Assembly (NCBI GenBank): GCA_009702325.1
Contig: WLID01000010.1
Span: forward strand, 1-51,323
Direction of reading: 5' to 3'
DNA: 51,323 nt
Source: Actinomycetota bacterium
Lineage (GTDB): Bacteria; Actinomycetota; Thermoleophilia; Gaiellales; Gaiellaceae
This document shows positions 41,107-48,611 of this stretch, in pieces; within the stretch, counting starts at the first letter, position 1, and every line of letters begins with the position of its first letter. A program made the translations under genes and the position numbers. The notes under the pieces are model-generated. The model made no database searches, had not been told where the DNA came from, and was given only the letters and a program-made list of their open reading frames with translations.

Positions 41107-42170
41107 GCGGCGGGGGCGAGCGCGTCGTCGAGCATGTCGCGCAGAAAGCCATCGAGCCCTTCGCCGGGCTGCCAGCCAAGTTCAGCGGTGATCCGTGAGG
41201 AGTCGGCGGCAATCGCCACGGGATCGGCCGGGCGGATGAACGACGGGTCGACGACGACCGCCGTCGCGCCGCTCTCGGTGAAGACGGCCGACCACGCGAC
41301 CGGATCGTCACCATCAAGGTTCCACGTCAGCTCGAAGCCCGCGAGGCTGAAGGCACGGTCAACAAGCTCCCACACGTGGTGTAGGCGACCCGTGCCAAGA
41401 ACGTAGTCGCGGTAGTTCGCGGCGATGTCTGATTCGCCACGCACGGTGGTCTGACGCAAGATCGTGATCATCCCGTCGGCGTACTCCGGGGCGAAGCCCC
41501 AGTCGCGCTGCACCTTGAGGTTGCCAAGTGCGAGTGGCTCCAACGTGGAACTCGACCGCAGCGCTGCCACGTGATCGATCACCTTCCGCGTGAGGAAGCG
41601 AGGGCCACGTCGCCGAGATTCGTGGTTGAAGAGGATGCCGCAGGCGATGCGCACGTCATACGACTCGCGATAGCTGCGGCAGAGCAAGTGGGCAGCGGCC
41701 TTGGCGGCTGCATACGGACTCTGAGGGTTGAGAGCAGAGCGCTCGTCATGGACGACACTCGCCCCGGGCGCCGACCCGAACATCTCGCCCGACGACGCCT
41801 GGTAGAAGCGTGTGTCGGGACTGTCGAGCCGAACCGCGTCGAGCAACGAGACAACGATGTGAGCGTTCGACTCCCACGTCGCGCGCGGGTCCGCAAACGA
41901 CGCACCGACGCTGCTCTCGCCGGCCAAGTTGTAGAGCTCCTCTGGTCGTACGTCACCCACGAGGGCGCACAACGGGCCCGGATCACGGAGGTCGCGACGC
42001 ACCGCCCGCAGGCCCGGGTGGCGTTCGAACAGCGCCTCGGCCGCCTGAATGTCACGTACGGGCGCGTGCACTGTCCACCCGTCAGCCAGGAGGTGGCGAA
42101 CGAGGAAGTAGCCGTCCTGCCCGGTCGCTCCGGTCACGATGGCGGTGCGGGGCTCGACGGTGTGCCGCAT
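41100..42170 (-). CDS. gmd: GDP-mannose 4,6-dehydratase
   Basis: 356 residues from the ATG at 42170. The SDR loop is GATGQDG at 14-20, in the GMD-specific form with Q-D-G. ASSGEMFG at 125-132 carries the active-site Ser/Glu, YAAAK at 153-157 the Tyr-Lys, and NHESRRRG at 182-189 is the RR-loop segment that recognises GDP-mannose. LGNLKVQRDWGFAPEYADG near 220-238 completes the family signature. The product GDP-4-keto-6-deoxy-mannose leads to GDP-rhamnose, fucose, perosamine and others depending on the partner. No clear Rmd or Fcl partner is adjacent. A TACACT lies 7 nt before the ATG. The gene stands alone on the minus strand. Confidence 0.92.
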   Translation of the reverse strand: MRHTVEPRTAIVTGATGQDGYFLVRHLLADGWTVHAPVRDIQAAEALFERHPGLRAVRRDLRDPGPLCALVGDVRPEELYNLAGESSVGASFADPRATWESNAHIVVSLLDAVRLDSPDTRFYQASSGEMFGSAPGASVVHDERSALNPQSPYAAAKAAAHLLCRSYRESYDVRIACGILFNHESRRRGPRFLTRKVIDHVAALRSSSTLEPLALGNLKVQRDWGFAPEYADGMITILRQTTVRGESDIAANYRDYVLGTGRLHHVWELVDRAFSLAGFELTWNLDGDDPVAWSAVFTESGATAVVVDPSFIRPADPVAIAADSSRITAELGWQPGEGLDGFLRDMLDDALAPAAQ

Positions 42171-42177
42171 CCGCACA

Positions 42178-42183
42178 AGTGTA
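42178..42183 (-). promoter_or_regulatory. -10-like TACACT, 7 nt before gmd (leaderless layout)
   Basis: Minus strand TACACT, seven bases (TGTGCGG), ATG at 42170. It supports this start over the in-frame ATG at 42197. Confidence 0.5.
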
Positions 42184-42220
42184 GGGAGCGCCTTCACCGA
42201 GCGACGGCTGCGCCATCAAC

Positions 42221-42226
42221 TACGCT
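42221..42226 (+). promoter_or_regulatory. -10-like TACGCT, 8 nt before the ATP-grasp start (leaderless layout)
   Basis: Plus strand TACGCT, eight bases (GATGGCGC), GTG at 42235. With the gmd element it makes a compact divergent region of 64 bp. Confidence 0.5.
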
Positions 42227-42234
42227 GATGGCGC

Positions 42235-43230
42235 GTGACGGTTGTGCTCTTCACATGCGCCGGTCAGCGCGTCGACATCGTCACGGCGTTTCGACGTGCC
42301 GGTGCCACGACCGTTGCCACAGACCTGAGCGAGCTCGCGCCGGCGCTGTACGCCGCCGATCATCGGGAGCTGATCCCGCCGGTGGGTGACCCGACCTACA
42401 TCGAGACGGTCGCGGCGCTCGTGCGTCGCTATGAAGCGTCGCTCGTCGTGCCGCTTACCGACCTCGACCACGAGGTTCTTGCTGCGAACCGCGACGCGAT
42501 TCCGGCGCTCGTGCTGCTCGCTGGCATCGACGCGATCCGCCGCTGCGCCGACAAGTGGCTTGCTCACTGCTTTTTCGAAGAGGTGGGACTGCCGACGCCG
42601 CCCACATGGCTGCCCGATGCGCTCCCGGAGGACATTCCGTTCCCGGTGCTCGTGAAGGCCCGCCGAGGATTCGGATCGCGTGGGATCTACCGTGCGAGCA
42701 ACCGGCAGGAGCTCGACTATTTCCTCGCCCGTGTTGACGCTCCGTCGATGGTGCAACAGGCATGTGCCGGCGAGGAGTTTTCAATCGATGTCTTCTGCGA
42801 CCTCGAGAGTCGCTGCCTCAACGCCGTGCCGCGCACGATGATCGAGTCGAAGGGTGGCGAGACGATCAAGGGCAAGACGATCAAAGACCGCGATCTGATC
42901 GAGCACGGCGCGCGTGTGGCCGAGGCGCTTGGCATTGTCGGCCCGGCGAACGTCCAATGTTTTCGTGAGCCGGATGGCCGGCTGCCTGTCACCGATGTGA
43001 ACCCACGGTTTGGTGGCGGATTCCCATTGCCGACTGCTGCCGGGTCGCGCTACCCCGAGCTTGCACTTGAACTCGCCGCAGGTGGCCGGCCAGAGCCGCG
43101 CCTTGGAGAGTTCGAGGATGGGGTTGTGCTCACCCGATATTTCGGTGAGATGATCCTCCACGAGGTCGCTGGCCGTCTCGAAGTGATGCCCCAAGATGCG
43201 TTGACCGTGGAGCACCCCCGAGGCACGTGA
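42235..43230 (+). CDS. ATP-grasp ligase (CarB/PylC-like)
   Basis: 331 residues. The N-terminal pre-grasp Rossmann part is VLFTCAGQRVDIVTAFRRAG (4-23). In the ATP-grasp core, PFPVLVKARRGFGSRGI at 135-151 has the ATP-binding Lys141 and its glycine loop, QQACAGEEFSIDVFCD at 174-189 the next strand, and TDVNPRFGGGFPLP at 253-266 the metal-binding D-x-N-x-R. Such enzymes join a carboxylate to an amine, thiol or other nucleophile through an acylphosphate. In this locus, attachment of an amino acid or other acid to an amino sugar is a fair guess only. It leads the operon with the propeller protein (TGATG junction) and starts with GTG right behind a -10-like element. Confidence 0.85.
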   Translation: MTVVLFTCAGQRVDIVTAFRRAGATTVATDLSELAPALYAADHRELIPPVGDPTYIETVAALVRRYEASLVVPLTDLDHEVLAANRDAIPALVLLAGIDAIRRCADKWLAHCFFEEVGLPTPPTWLPDALPEDIPFPVLVKARRGFGSRGIYRASNRQELDYFLARVDAPSMVQQACAGEEFSIDVFCDLESRCLNAVPRTMIESKGGETIKGKTIKDRDLIEHGARVAEALGIVGPANVQCFREPDGRLPVTDVNPRFGGGFPLPTAAGSRYPELALELAAGGRPEPRLGEFEDGVVLTRYFGEMILHEVAGRLEVMPQDALTVEHPRGT

Positions 43231-44474
43231 TGAAACGGCGTCTGGTCTACGGTGGGGCGGGCATTCTCATCGTGGTGTTGCTTGGTGCGGTGGCCTTCTT
43301 GCTGCACGTGCGCCAGGCCGGACGCGATATTCGCGGGTCGTCGACTGACGAGTTCGTCACGACGATCGCACCGACAGCTCCGAAGGGGCCGGGTGTCGTC
43401 TGGCCCGCCTACGGCTACGACAACGCGCGGCGTCGCGTCGCTGTTGGAGTCACCCTTCGCCCGCCGTTCCGGCAGGCATGGCTCTTTCACGCGCAGACCC
43501 TTATCGAGTTTCCGCCAGTGATTGCCTACGGGCGGCTGTACTTCGCGACGAACAACGGCACCGTTTTCGCGGTCAACACCGTGACGGGCTTCCGCGCGTG
43601 GTCGCATACATCGAAGCGATGCCAGGCGGCGTCGCCCGCGGTGGGTGACGCGACGATCTACGTCACGTTCTTGAATGAGCGGCCGTGCAACGCCTCCGGT
43701 GGCGACGGCCATATCGTTGCCTATTGGGCAGGGTCGGGAGATATTCGTTGGAGCCGACCCATCGGGCCTTCGGAGACGTCGCCGGCGGTCGCTGGCGATT
43801 CGGTGTACGTCGGCGACTGGGACGGGTACGTCTACTCGTTCTCGGCCCGCACCGGACGACTCTGGTGGAAATTCAAGAGCGACGGGAAGGTCAAGGGCGG
43901 CATCGCGGTCGCCGGGAACCGTCTCTACTTCGGGACGTACGGATCGAGCGTGTATGCGCTCAACGCCAAGTCTGGGACGTTGATCTGGCGCTCGAGCGCG
44001 CAGTCGCGGCTCGGGTCGGCAGGACACTTCTACGCCACTCCCGCGGTGGCGTATGGGCGGGTATTTGTCGGCGCGACCGACGGCAAGGTCTACTCCTTCG
44101 GCGCGCGGACAGGCGATCTGATCTGGTCGCACGCAACCGGCGGGTACGTCTACTCCTCCTCGGCGGTGTGGAACGGCATGGTCTACACGGGCTCGTACTC
44201 CGGCCGGTTCAGCGCGTTCGACGCGGCGACGGGAGACACCCGCTGGACGTTTGATGCCGACGGCCGCATCTCCGGCTCGCCCACGGTTGTCGCTGGCGTC
44301 GTCTATTTCGCAACGTTGAACGGCACGACCTACGGCCTCGACGCAATAACCGGCAAGCAGCTTTGGACGTTCCCTGACGGGAAGTACTCGCCTGTTGTTG
44401 CCGATGCCAACCGTCTCTACCTCACCGGCTACGGACGCATCTACGGGCTCGAGCCGAGCAACCCGGTAGGCTGA
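43230..44474 (+). CDS. Membrane-anchored PQQ-like beta-propeller protein
   Basis: 414 residues from the ATG at 43230, which sits in a TGATG junction; GTG at 43227 is equally possible and adds one residue. A single N-terminal membrane segment (6-26) precedes a short linker. From residue 55 on there are repeats of about 40 residues of the PQQ type: YFATNNGTVFAVNTVTGFRAW, VYVGDWDGYVYSFSARTGRLWW, YFGTYGSSVYALNAKSGTLIW, VFVGATDGKVYSFGARTGDLIW, VYTGSYSGRFSAFDAATGDTRW and YFATLNGTTYGLDAITGKQLW. I count seven or eight blades. No catalytic PQQ-dehydrogenase residues stand out, so a BamB-like or scaffold role on the outer side of the membrane is more likely than catalysis. Confidence 0.87.
   Translation: MKRRLVYGGAGILIVVLLGAVAFLLHVRQAGRDIRGSSTDEFVTTIAPTAPKGPGVVWPAYGYDNARRRVAVGVTLRPPFRQAWLFHAQTLIEFPPVIAYGRLYFATNNGTVFAVNTVTGFRAWSHTSKRCQAASPAVGDATIYVTFLNERPCNASGGDGHIVAYWAGSGDIRWSRPIGPSETSPAVAGDSVYVGDWDGYVYSFSARTGRLWWKFKSDGKVKGGIAVAGNRLYFGTYGSSVYALNAKSGTLIWRSSAQSRLGSAGHFYATPAVAYGRVFVGATDGKVYSFGARTGDLIWSHATGGYVYSSSAVWNGMVYTGSYSGRFSAFDAATGDTRWTFDADGRISGSPTVVAGVVYFATLNGTTYGLDAITGKQLWTFPDGKYSPVVADANRLYLTGYGRIYGLEPSNPVG
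44467..44472 (+). promoter_or_regulatory. -10-like TAGGCT, 8 nt before an SDR start (leaderless layout)
   Basis: TAGGCT overlaps the last codons of the propeller gene, then eight bases and ATG at 44481. No Shine-Dalgarno is present in the short gap. Confidence 0.45.
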
Positions 44475-44480
44475 CGCCCC

Positions 44481-45392
44481 ATGCGCTACGCCGTCACTGG
44501 TGCGGCCGGGTTCATCGGCTCGCACCTGTCCGAGACGCTGCTTGCGGCGGGCCACGAGGTCGTTGGGTTCGATTCGTTCACCGACTACTACGACCCGGCG
44601 TTGAAGGAAGAGAACGCACGCGAGCTTGATGTGCGGCGTGTTGACCTGGCGTTCGACCCACTCGACTTTGCTGGGTTTGACGGCATCTTTCATTTGGCAG
44701 GGCAGCCGGGCGTACGAAGCTTTGGTGACGTCTTTCCGCTCTATCTCAACCGGAACGTTCTCGCCTCGCAGCGCCTGTTCGAGGCGGCCGCACGCGACGG
44801 GGTGCGTGTCGTCTTCGCCTCGTCGAGTTCGATCTACGGGGCGGCGGAGCGGTATCCGACTCCTGAAGAGACCCCGCCGCAACCGCTTTCGCCGTACGGA
44901 ATCACGAAGCTCGCGTGTGAGCATCTCGCCGACGCGTACCGCCGCTCATTTGGGCTCGACGCGATCGTGCTTCGCTATTTCAACGCGTTTGGGCCGAGGC
45001 AGCGACCCGACATGGCGTTCACTCGCATCCTGCTCGCCCTCGCTTCCGGCGGCACGTTCGAGCTGTTCGGCGATGGCGAACAGTCGCGCGGATGGACGTA
45101 CGTTGGCGATGTTGTTGCCGGAACGATCCTCGCGATGGAGCGCGGCACCGGTACCTACAACCTCGGTGGCGCGCTTGAGGCTTCGATGAACGAGACGATT
45201 GCGCTTGCAGAGACGATCTCTGGGCGTACGCTGGATCTGCGCCGCCGCGAAGAGGTGCCGGGCGACCAGCGGCGCACGAAGGCCGACACGACACGCATTA
45301 CGAGCGACCTTGGTTGGGCTCCTCAAACATCGCTTGAGACGGGTCTTCAAGCGCAGTGGGAGTGGGCATCGTCTAGAGTCGGCGTCAGATGA
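44481..45392 (+). CDS. NAD-dependent epimerase, UDP-glucose/UDP-glucuronate 4-epimerase-like SDR
   Basis: 303 residues. TGAAGFIG at 6-13 is the NAD loop, FDSFTDYYDPALK near 30-42 is the loop typical of UDP-glucuronate 4-epimerase and related enzymes, SSSSIYG at 114-120 the serine strand and YGITK at 139-143 the catalytic Tyr-Lys. RYFNAFGPRQRPDMAFTRIL near 164-183 is the substrate-side signature of UDP-sugar epimerases. The likely product is UDP-galactose or UDP-galacturonate for this pathway. ATGA overlap with the Wzz-like gene. Confidence 0.87.
   Translation: MRYAVTGAAGFIGSHLSETLLAAGHEVVGFDSFTDYYDPALKEENARELDVRRVDLAFDPLDFAGFDGIFHLAGQPGVRSFGDVFPLYLNRNVLASQRLFEAAARDGVRVVFASSSSIYGAAERYPTPEETPPQPLSPYGITKLACEHLADAYRRSFGLDAIVLRYFNAFGPRQRPDMAFTRILLALASGGTFELFGDGEQSRGWTYVGDVVAGTILAMERGTGTYNLGGALEASMNETIALAETISGRTLDLRRREEVPGDQRRTKADTTRITSDLGWAPQTSLETGLQAQWEWASSRVGVR
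45374..45379 (+). promoter_or_regulatory. -10-like TAGAGT, 9 nt before the Wzz-like start (leaderless layout)
   Basis: TAGAGT inside the 3' end of the SDR gene, nine bases starting CGG, then ATG at 45389. The TAGNNTCGG form recurs at 37372 and 47922. Confidence 0.5.
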
Positions 45393-46258
45393 GTCTTCTG
45401 TCTTCCTCGAGCGAAGCCGAACGCGACGTCGATTTGGGGCGTTGGAAGCGGGCAATCACCCTTCGTTGGTGGCTCCCGGTCGGTGGCGCTATCGCTGGCA
45501 TCGTCCTCGGCGCAGTGCTCGCCTTCTCGGGTGGAAGCCTGTTCCAAGCCTCCGTCCTGATCATTCCAGGTCAGCCGTTTACGCCAAACGGCGGCACCCC
45601 GGTGCTCACCTACCAGGCGAGTCCGCGGGCGATCCAGGAGCTCGTCACGTCGGAGGAGGCGCTGAAGGCAGCCGCTGACGCCGGTGGCGTTCCCGCGAAT
45701 GCGTACCGTGGCCGCATCAGCGTCACCACGGTGACGACGGGAATCACTTCGACAGCGACGCGCGGTGCGAACCTGATCAAGATCGTCGTGCAGGGAAAGA
45801 AGCAGAAGGCGACGCAGCTCGCCGCGAACACGCTTGCCGACTACGTGGTTTCGCACACGACCTCGTCGTACATCCGCAAGGTCATCGCTACCTACAAGGC
45901 TGACCTCGCGAGCTACAAGTCACAGCTTGATGCGCTGAGCCTGCGTCTTGAGGCGCTGAACAGTGCGATCAAGACCGAGAAGCTCGCGCCGCTCGACCAA
46001 CTTGTGCTGGTGAGCCAGATCGATAACGCCGAGCAGCGTCAGGGGACGCTGATCGACTCTCAGTCGCTCACACAAGAGTTGCTCGCACTGGCCGAGAACG
46101 TCTCGATCACTCAGGTCTTGAACCAGGGTGTTGCCGTGAAGGCCGCCGCTCGTTCGAGCCGCAACTCGATGCTGATTGGCCTGCTGCTCGGGTTGATCAT
46201 TGGTTCGGTTGCAGCGGTTGTCGCCGATTCTCGCGGCGCTCGTCCCCGCACGGCGTAG
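45389..46258 (+). CDS. Wzz/chain-length-determinant-like membrane protein
   Basis: 289 residues. Two membrane segments (about 25-48 and 257-279) flank an extracytoplasmic region, the layout of polysaccharide co-polymerases. The middle contains YQASPRAIQELVTSEEALKAAA and a long coiled-coil stretch near 165-230 (KVIATYKADLASYKSQLDALSLRLEALNSAI). There is no cytoplasmic BY-kinase domain and no Walker motif, so it would be a Wzz-type modulator rather than a Wzc. With the Wzx-like (577-2049) and Wzy-like (34279-35709) proteins it completes a Wzy-dependent set. ATGA overlap with the SDR gene; a -10-like element 9 nt upstream may also give it its own transcript. Confidence 0.85.
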   Translation: MSLLSSSSEAERDVDLGRWKRAITLRWWLPVGGAIAGIVLGAVLAFSGGSLFQASVLIIPGQPFTPNGGTPVLTYQASPRAIQELVTSEEALKAAADAGGVPANAYRGRISVTTVTTGITSTATRGANLIKIVVQGKKQKATQLAANTLADYVVSHTTSSYIRKVIATYKADLASYKSQLDALSLRLEALNSAIKTEKLAPLDQLVLVSQIDNAEQRQGTLIDSQSLTQELLALAENVSITQVLNQGVAVKAAARSSRNSMLIGLLLGLIIGSVAAVVADSRGARPRTA

Positions 46259-46309
46259 CGGCGAACCCGCCGTGGCTCGTCGCGGACGGCACTCTCAGGA
46301 CCTTCAGCG

Positions 46310-46654
46310 ATGAGAAGGACGATCTGTTGGGTCGGTGCGGTCGTTGCGGCGCTGATTGCGTTTCCCACCACGTGGGACAACCTGAGTGGCGCGCACGTCC
46401 GGCTCGATCGCGAGGCGGTGCAGGTCGCTCCCGGGGTGCACGAACAGCTCGACCTTGCGCTCGTTGCCTCGTGGGCTGAGCAGGTTGGCCCCACCGACCG
46501 CTGGTGGATCGTGCTTCCCGCCGATCGCCCTGAAGGGCTGACGACTCGCGGTGCTGTGTATCGCGCATACGCGACGTTTGCGTTGCTCCCGGCAGTTCCG
46601 GCTGCGTCGATTGCCGATGCGACGGTTGTGCTGCGGCCTGAGGAGCTTCCGTGA
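46310..46654 (+). CDS. Small membrane-anchored protein of unknown function
   Basis: 114 residues: one hydrophobic segment (TICWVGAVVAALIAFPTTW, 4-22) and a soluble part of about 90 residues containing WAEQVGPTDRWWIVLPAD. I recognise no family. The 51-bp gap before it shows no clear -10; an AGGA 9 nt before the ATG is the only candidate ribosome-binding site. GTGA overlap with the GT-C gene downstream suggests that the two proteins work together, perhaps as an accessory subunit of the membrane glycosyltransferase. Confidence 0.7.
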   Translation: MRRTICWVGAVVAALIAFPTTWDNLSGAHVRLDREAVQVAPGVHEQLDLALVASWAEQVGPTDRWWIVLPADRPEGLTTRGAVYRAYATFALLPAVPAASIADATVVLRPEELP

Positions 46655-47940
46655 TCGTCCGTCTGCTTCTCGCCAATGCCCTTGAGCTTGGTGCTGGAGT
46701 CGGTGTTGCAGCGCTCCTGCGGCTTCCGCTTGGCGCGAGCTATCTCGCGGGCCTTGGGCTCACCGGGATCCTCTCGGCCCACCTCGCGCTCGTCCATGTC
46801 ACCTACGGCTGGATCATGCTCGTCGCCGTCTGTGTCGCCTCGCTCCTCGTTGCGTTTCGGTTGGGACGGCTCCCGAGCGCGACGTTGACGCGGCCGCGGC
46901 TCGGGCTCGTCGGCTGGTCGTCCTTGATCGCTCTACTCGCGTTGCTGCTGCACGCGTGGCCCGTGTTTCGCGACAAGCCCCTCGACGACTACGACGCCTG
47001 GGCGATGTGGGGCATGAAGGGGAAGGCGCTCGACCTCTTTGGTTGGGCGAACCCACACCTGTTCGCATCGCCGGGCGCTGAACCGCTCCATCTCGACTAT
47101 CCGCTGCTGATTCCGTCTCTTGAGGCGGTCGCGTCGCGCGCGATGGGCGGCTTCGATCCGCAGCGGATCCACCTGCAATTCCTCCTCTTCGGGGTCGCCG
47201 GGATCGCCGCGTTCCACGGCTACTTCCGTCAGGCGATCTCGCGTCGCCTGCTTTGGCCATGGCTTGTCGTCATCGCGGCGGCACCTGCATTCATGGGTCA
47301 GTTGCTCACCGCCTATGCCGACATTCCGATGGCGCTCTTTGTCGGTGCTGCCGTACTGGCATCTGCCCGTTGGGTTGGTGAAGGCGCGATTGGGATTCCG
47401 GCGGCACCAGCCTTCTTTCTCGCATGCGGCGCTTTGACCAAGAACGAGGGCGTCGTCTATGCGGCCGCCGTCCTTGTCGCGTTGCTCGTCTCGACGCGGC
47501 GGCTGGCCGCCGTGATCGCTGCCGGAGTTGTCGTCGAAGCCGTCCTGCTTCCGTGGCAGATCTGGCTCGCGGCACGCCACGTTCACACCGACACGTTGCT
47601 CACAGCGCACTCGCTTGAGGTGCATCACCCTGGGATCGCCCCGCTTGCGCTCCACGCGTTGCTCGGGCCGGCGGTTGCACTCAGCGCCTGGCCGCTGATC
47701 CTTCCCCTCTTCGGGATCGCCGCGCTGCTCGCGCGTGCAACACACGTCTCGGTCTTTGCGGTGACGTTCGTGGTTGTCGCGTTTCTCGGCCTCGACTGGA
47801 TCTACGTTGTGAGTCCGCTTGAGTGGTCGAACTACCTTTCGTACTCCGGCGACCGCGTGATCGACGGGGTTCTCGTAGGCGCGGCGGTACTGACGCCCCT
47901 ACTTGCAACCGAGCGTGTGAGTAGGATCGGCTGGCCGTGA
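46651..47940 (+). CDS. GT-C-type integral membrane glycosyltransferase (GT39/PMT-like)
   Basis: 429 residues, about 11-12 hydrophobic segments. The first large loop, near residues 108-150, contains DKPLDDYDAWAMWGMKGKALDLFG and LHLDYPLLIPSLEA; the D-D-Y-D-A-W and D-Y-P-L-L-I-P elements are characteristic of a GT-C group that takes sugar from a polyprenyl phosphate outside the membrane. A TKNEG turn occurs near residue 267. Start GTG at 46651 overlaps the preceding stop (GTGA) and the end overlaps the Dpm1-like GT2 (GTGA), which would supply its lipid-linked donor. That functional pairing is inference. Confidence 0.86.
   Translation: MIVRLLLANALELGAGVGVAALLRLPLGASYLAGLGLTGILSAHLALVHVTYGWIMLVAVCVASLLVAFRLGRLPSATLTRPRLGLVGWSSLIALLALLLHAWPVFRDKPLDDYDAWAMWGMKGKALDLFGWANPHLFASPGAEPLHLDYPLLIPSLEAVASRAMGGFDPQRIHLQFLLFGVAGIAAFHGYFRQAISRRLLWPWLVVIAAAPAFMGQLLTAYADIPMALFVGAAVLASARWVGEGAIGIPAAPAFFLACGALTKNEGVVYAAAVLVALLVSTRRLAAVIAAGVVVEAVLLPWQIWLAARHVHTDTLLTAHSLEVHHPGIAPLALHALLGPAVALSAWPLILPLFGIAALLARATHVSVFAVTFVVVAFLGLDWIYVVSPLEWSNYLSYSGDRVIDGVLVGAAVLTPLLATERVSRIGWP
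47922..47927 (+). promoter_or_regulatory. -10-like TAGGAT, 9 nt before the second Dpm1-like GT2 (leaderless layout)
   Basis: TAGGAT, nine bases (CGGCTGGCC), GTG at 47937, all within the last codons of the GT-C gene. Confidence 0.5.
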
Positions 47941-48608
47941 AAGTCACATTCCTAGTTCCCGCGTACAACGAGTCGGCGACGATCGGCGAAGTGCTGTCGC
48001 GGATCGCGCAGCTTGACCTCGACACCGAGGTCATCGTCATCGACGACGGCTCGAAGGACGACACCGCTGCGATCGCCGAGGCTCATGGTGCGACGGTCAT
48101 CACGAAAGCGAACGGCGGCAAGGGATCGGCCCTTCGTGCCGGGATCCCAGCGATCACGGGAGACATCGCCGTCATCCAGGACGCCGACATGGAGTACGAC
48201 CCGTTTGAGGTGCCGGGCCTGATTCAGCCGATCCTCGATGGCGTTGCCGACGTCGTTCTTGGCTCGCGACTTTCAGGCGGTCGCCCGCAGCGCGTGTACC
48301 TCTTCTGGCATCTCGTTGGAAACAAGTTCTTGTCGCTGCTCACGAACATCCTGTTCAACACGACGATCTCCGACATGGAGACGGGGTACAAGGCGTTCCG
48401 CAGCGATGTCTTGAAGTCGCTGGATCTGAAAGAGAACAAGTTTGGGATCGAGCCTGAGATCACCGGGAAGATCTGTCGCAAGAAGCTCCGGATCTATGAG
48501 CTCCCGATCTCGTACTACGGCCGCACGTACGACGAGGGCAAGAACATCACGTGGCGCGACGGGTTCCGTGCGATCTGGGTGCTCTTCCGCGTCCGGATCT
48601 TCGGGTAA
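47937..48608 (+). CDS. Dpm1/polyprenyl-phosphate-sugar synthase-like GT2 (paralogue of 37387-38073)
   Basis: 223 residues: VTFLVPAYNESATIGEVLSRI, VIVIDDGSKDDT near 34-45, NGGKGSALRAGI, VIQDADMEYD near 82-91 with the standard D-A-D, GSRLSGGRPQRVY, TGYKAFRSDVLKSLDL, and ISYYGRTYDEGKNITWRDGFRA at the end. No membrane helices. The enzyme probably makes a polyprenyl-phosphate-linked hexose used by the adjoining GT-C proteins. It follows the same motif order as 37387-38073 almost residue for residue, pointing to a duplication in this lineage. A GTGA overlap ties it to the GT-C gene upstream. Confidence 0.91.
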   Translation: MKVTFLVPAYNESATIGEVLSRIAQLDLDTEVIVIDDGSKDDTAAIAEAHGATVITKANGGKGSALRAGIPAITGDIAVIQDADMEYDPFEVPGLIQPILDGVADVVLGSRLSGGRPQRVYLFWHLVGNKFLSLLTNILFNTTISDMETGYKAFRSDVLKSLDLKENKFGIEPEITGKICRKKLRIYELPISYYGRTYDEGKNITWRDGFRAIWVLFRVRIFG

Positions 48609-48611
48609 CCC

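Noticed and set aside
43050..44924. A 624-codon minus-strand open frame over the ATP-grasp end, propeller and SDR genes
   Set aside because: It crosses three well supported plus-strand genes, has arginine-rich low-information sequence and no family features.
30069..47937. -35 elements for the TANNNT promoter candidates
   Set aside because: At the sites I inspected, 16-18 nt upstream of the hexamers, no TTGACA-like sequence recurs, so I list only the -10-like parts and keep confidence moderate.
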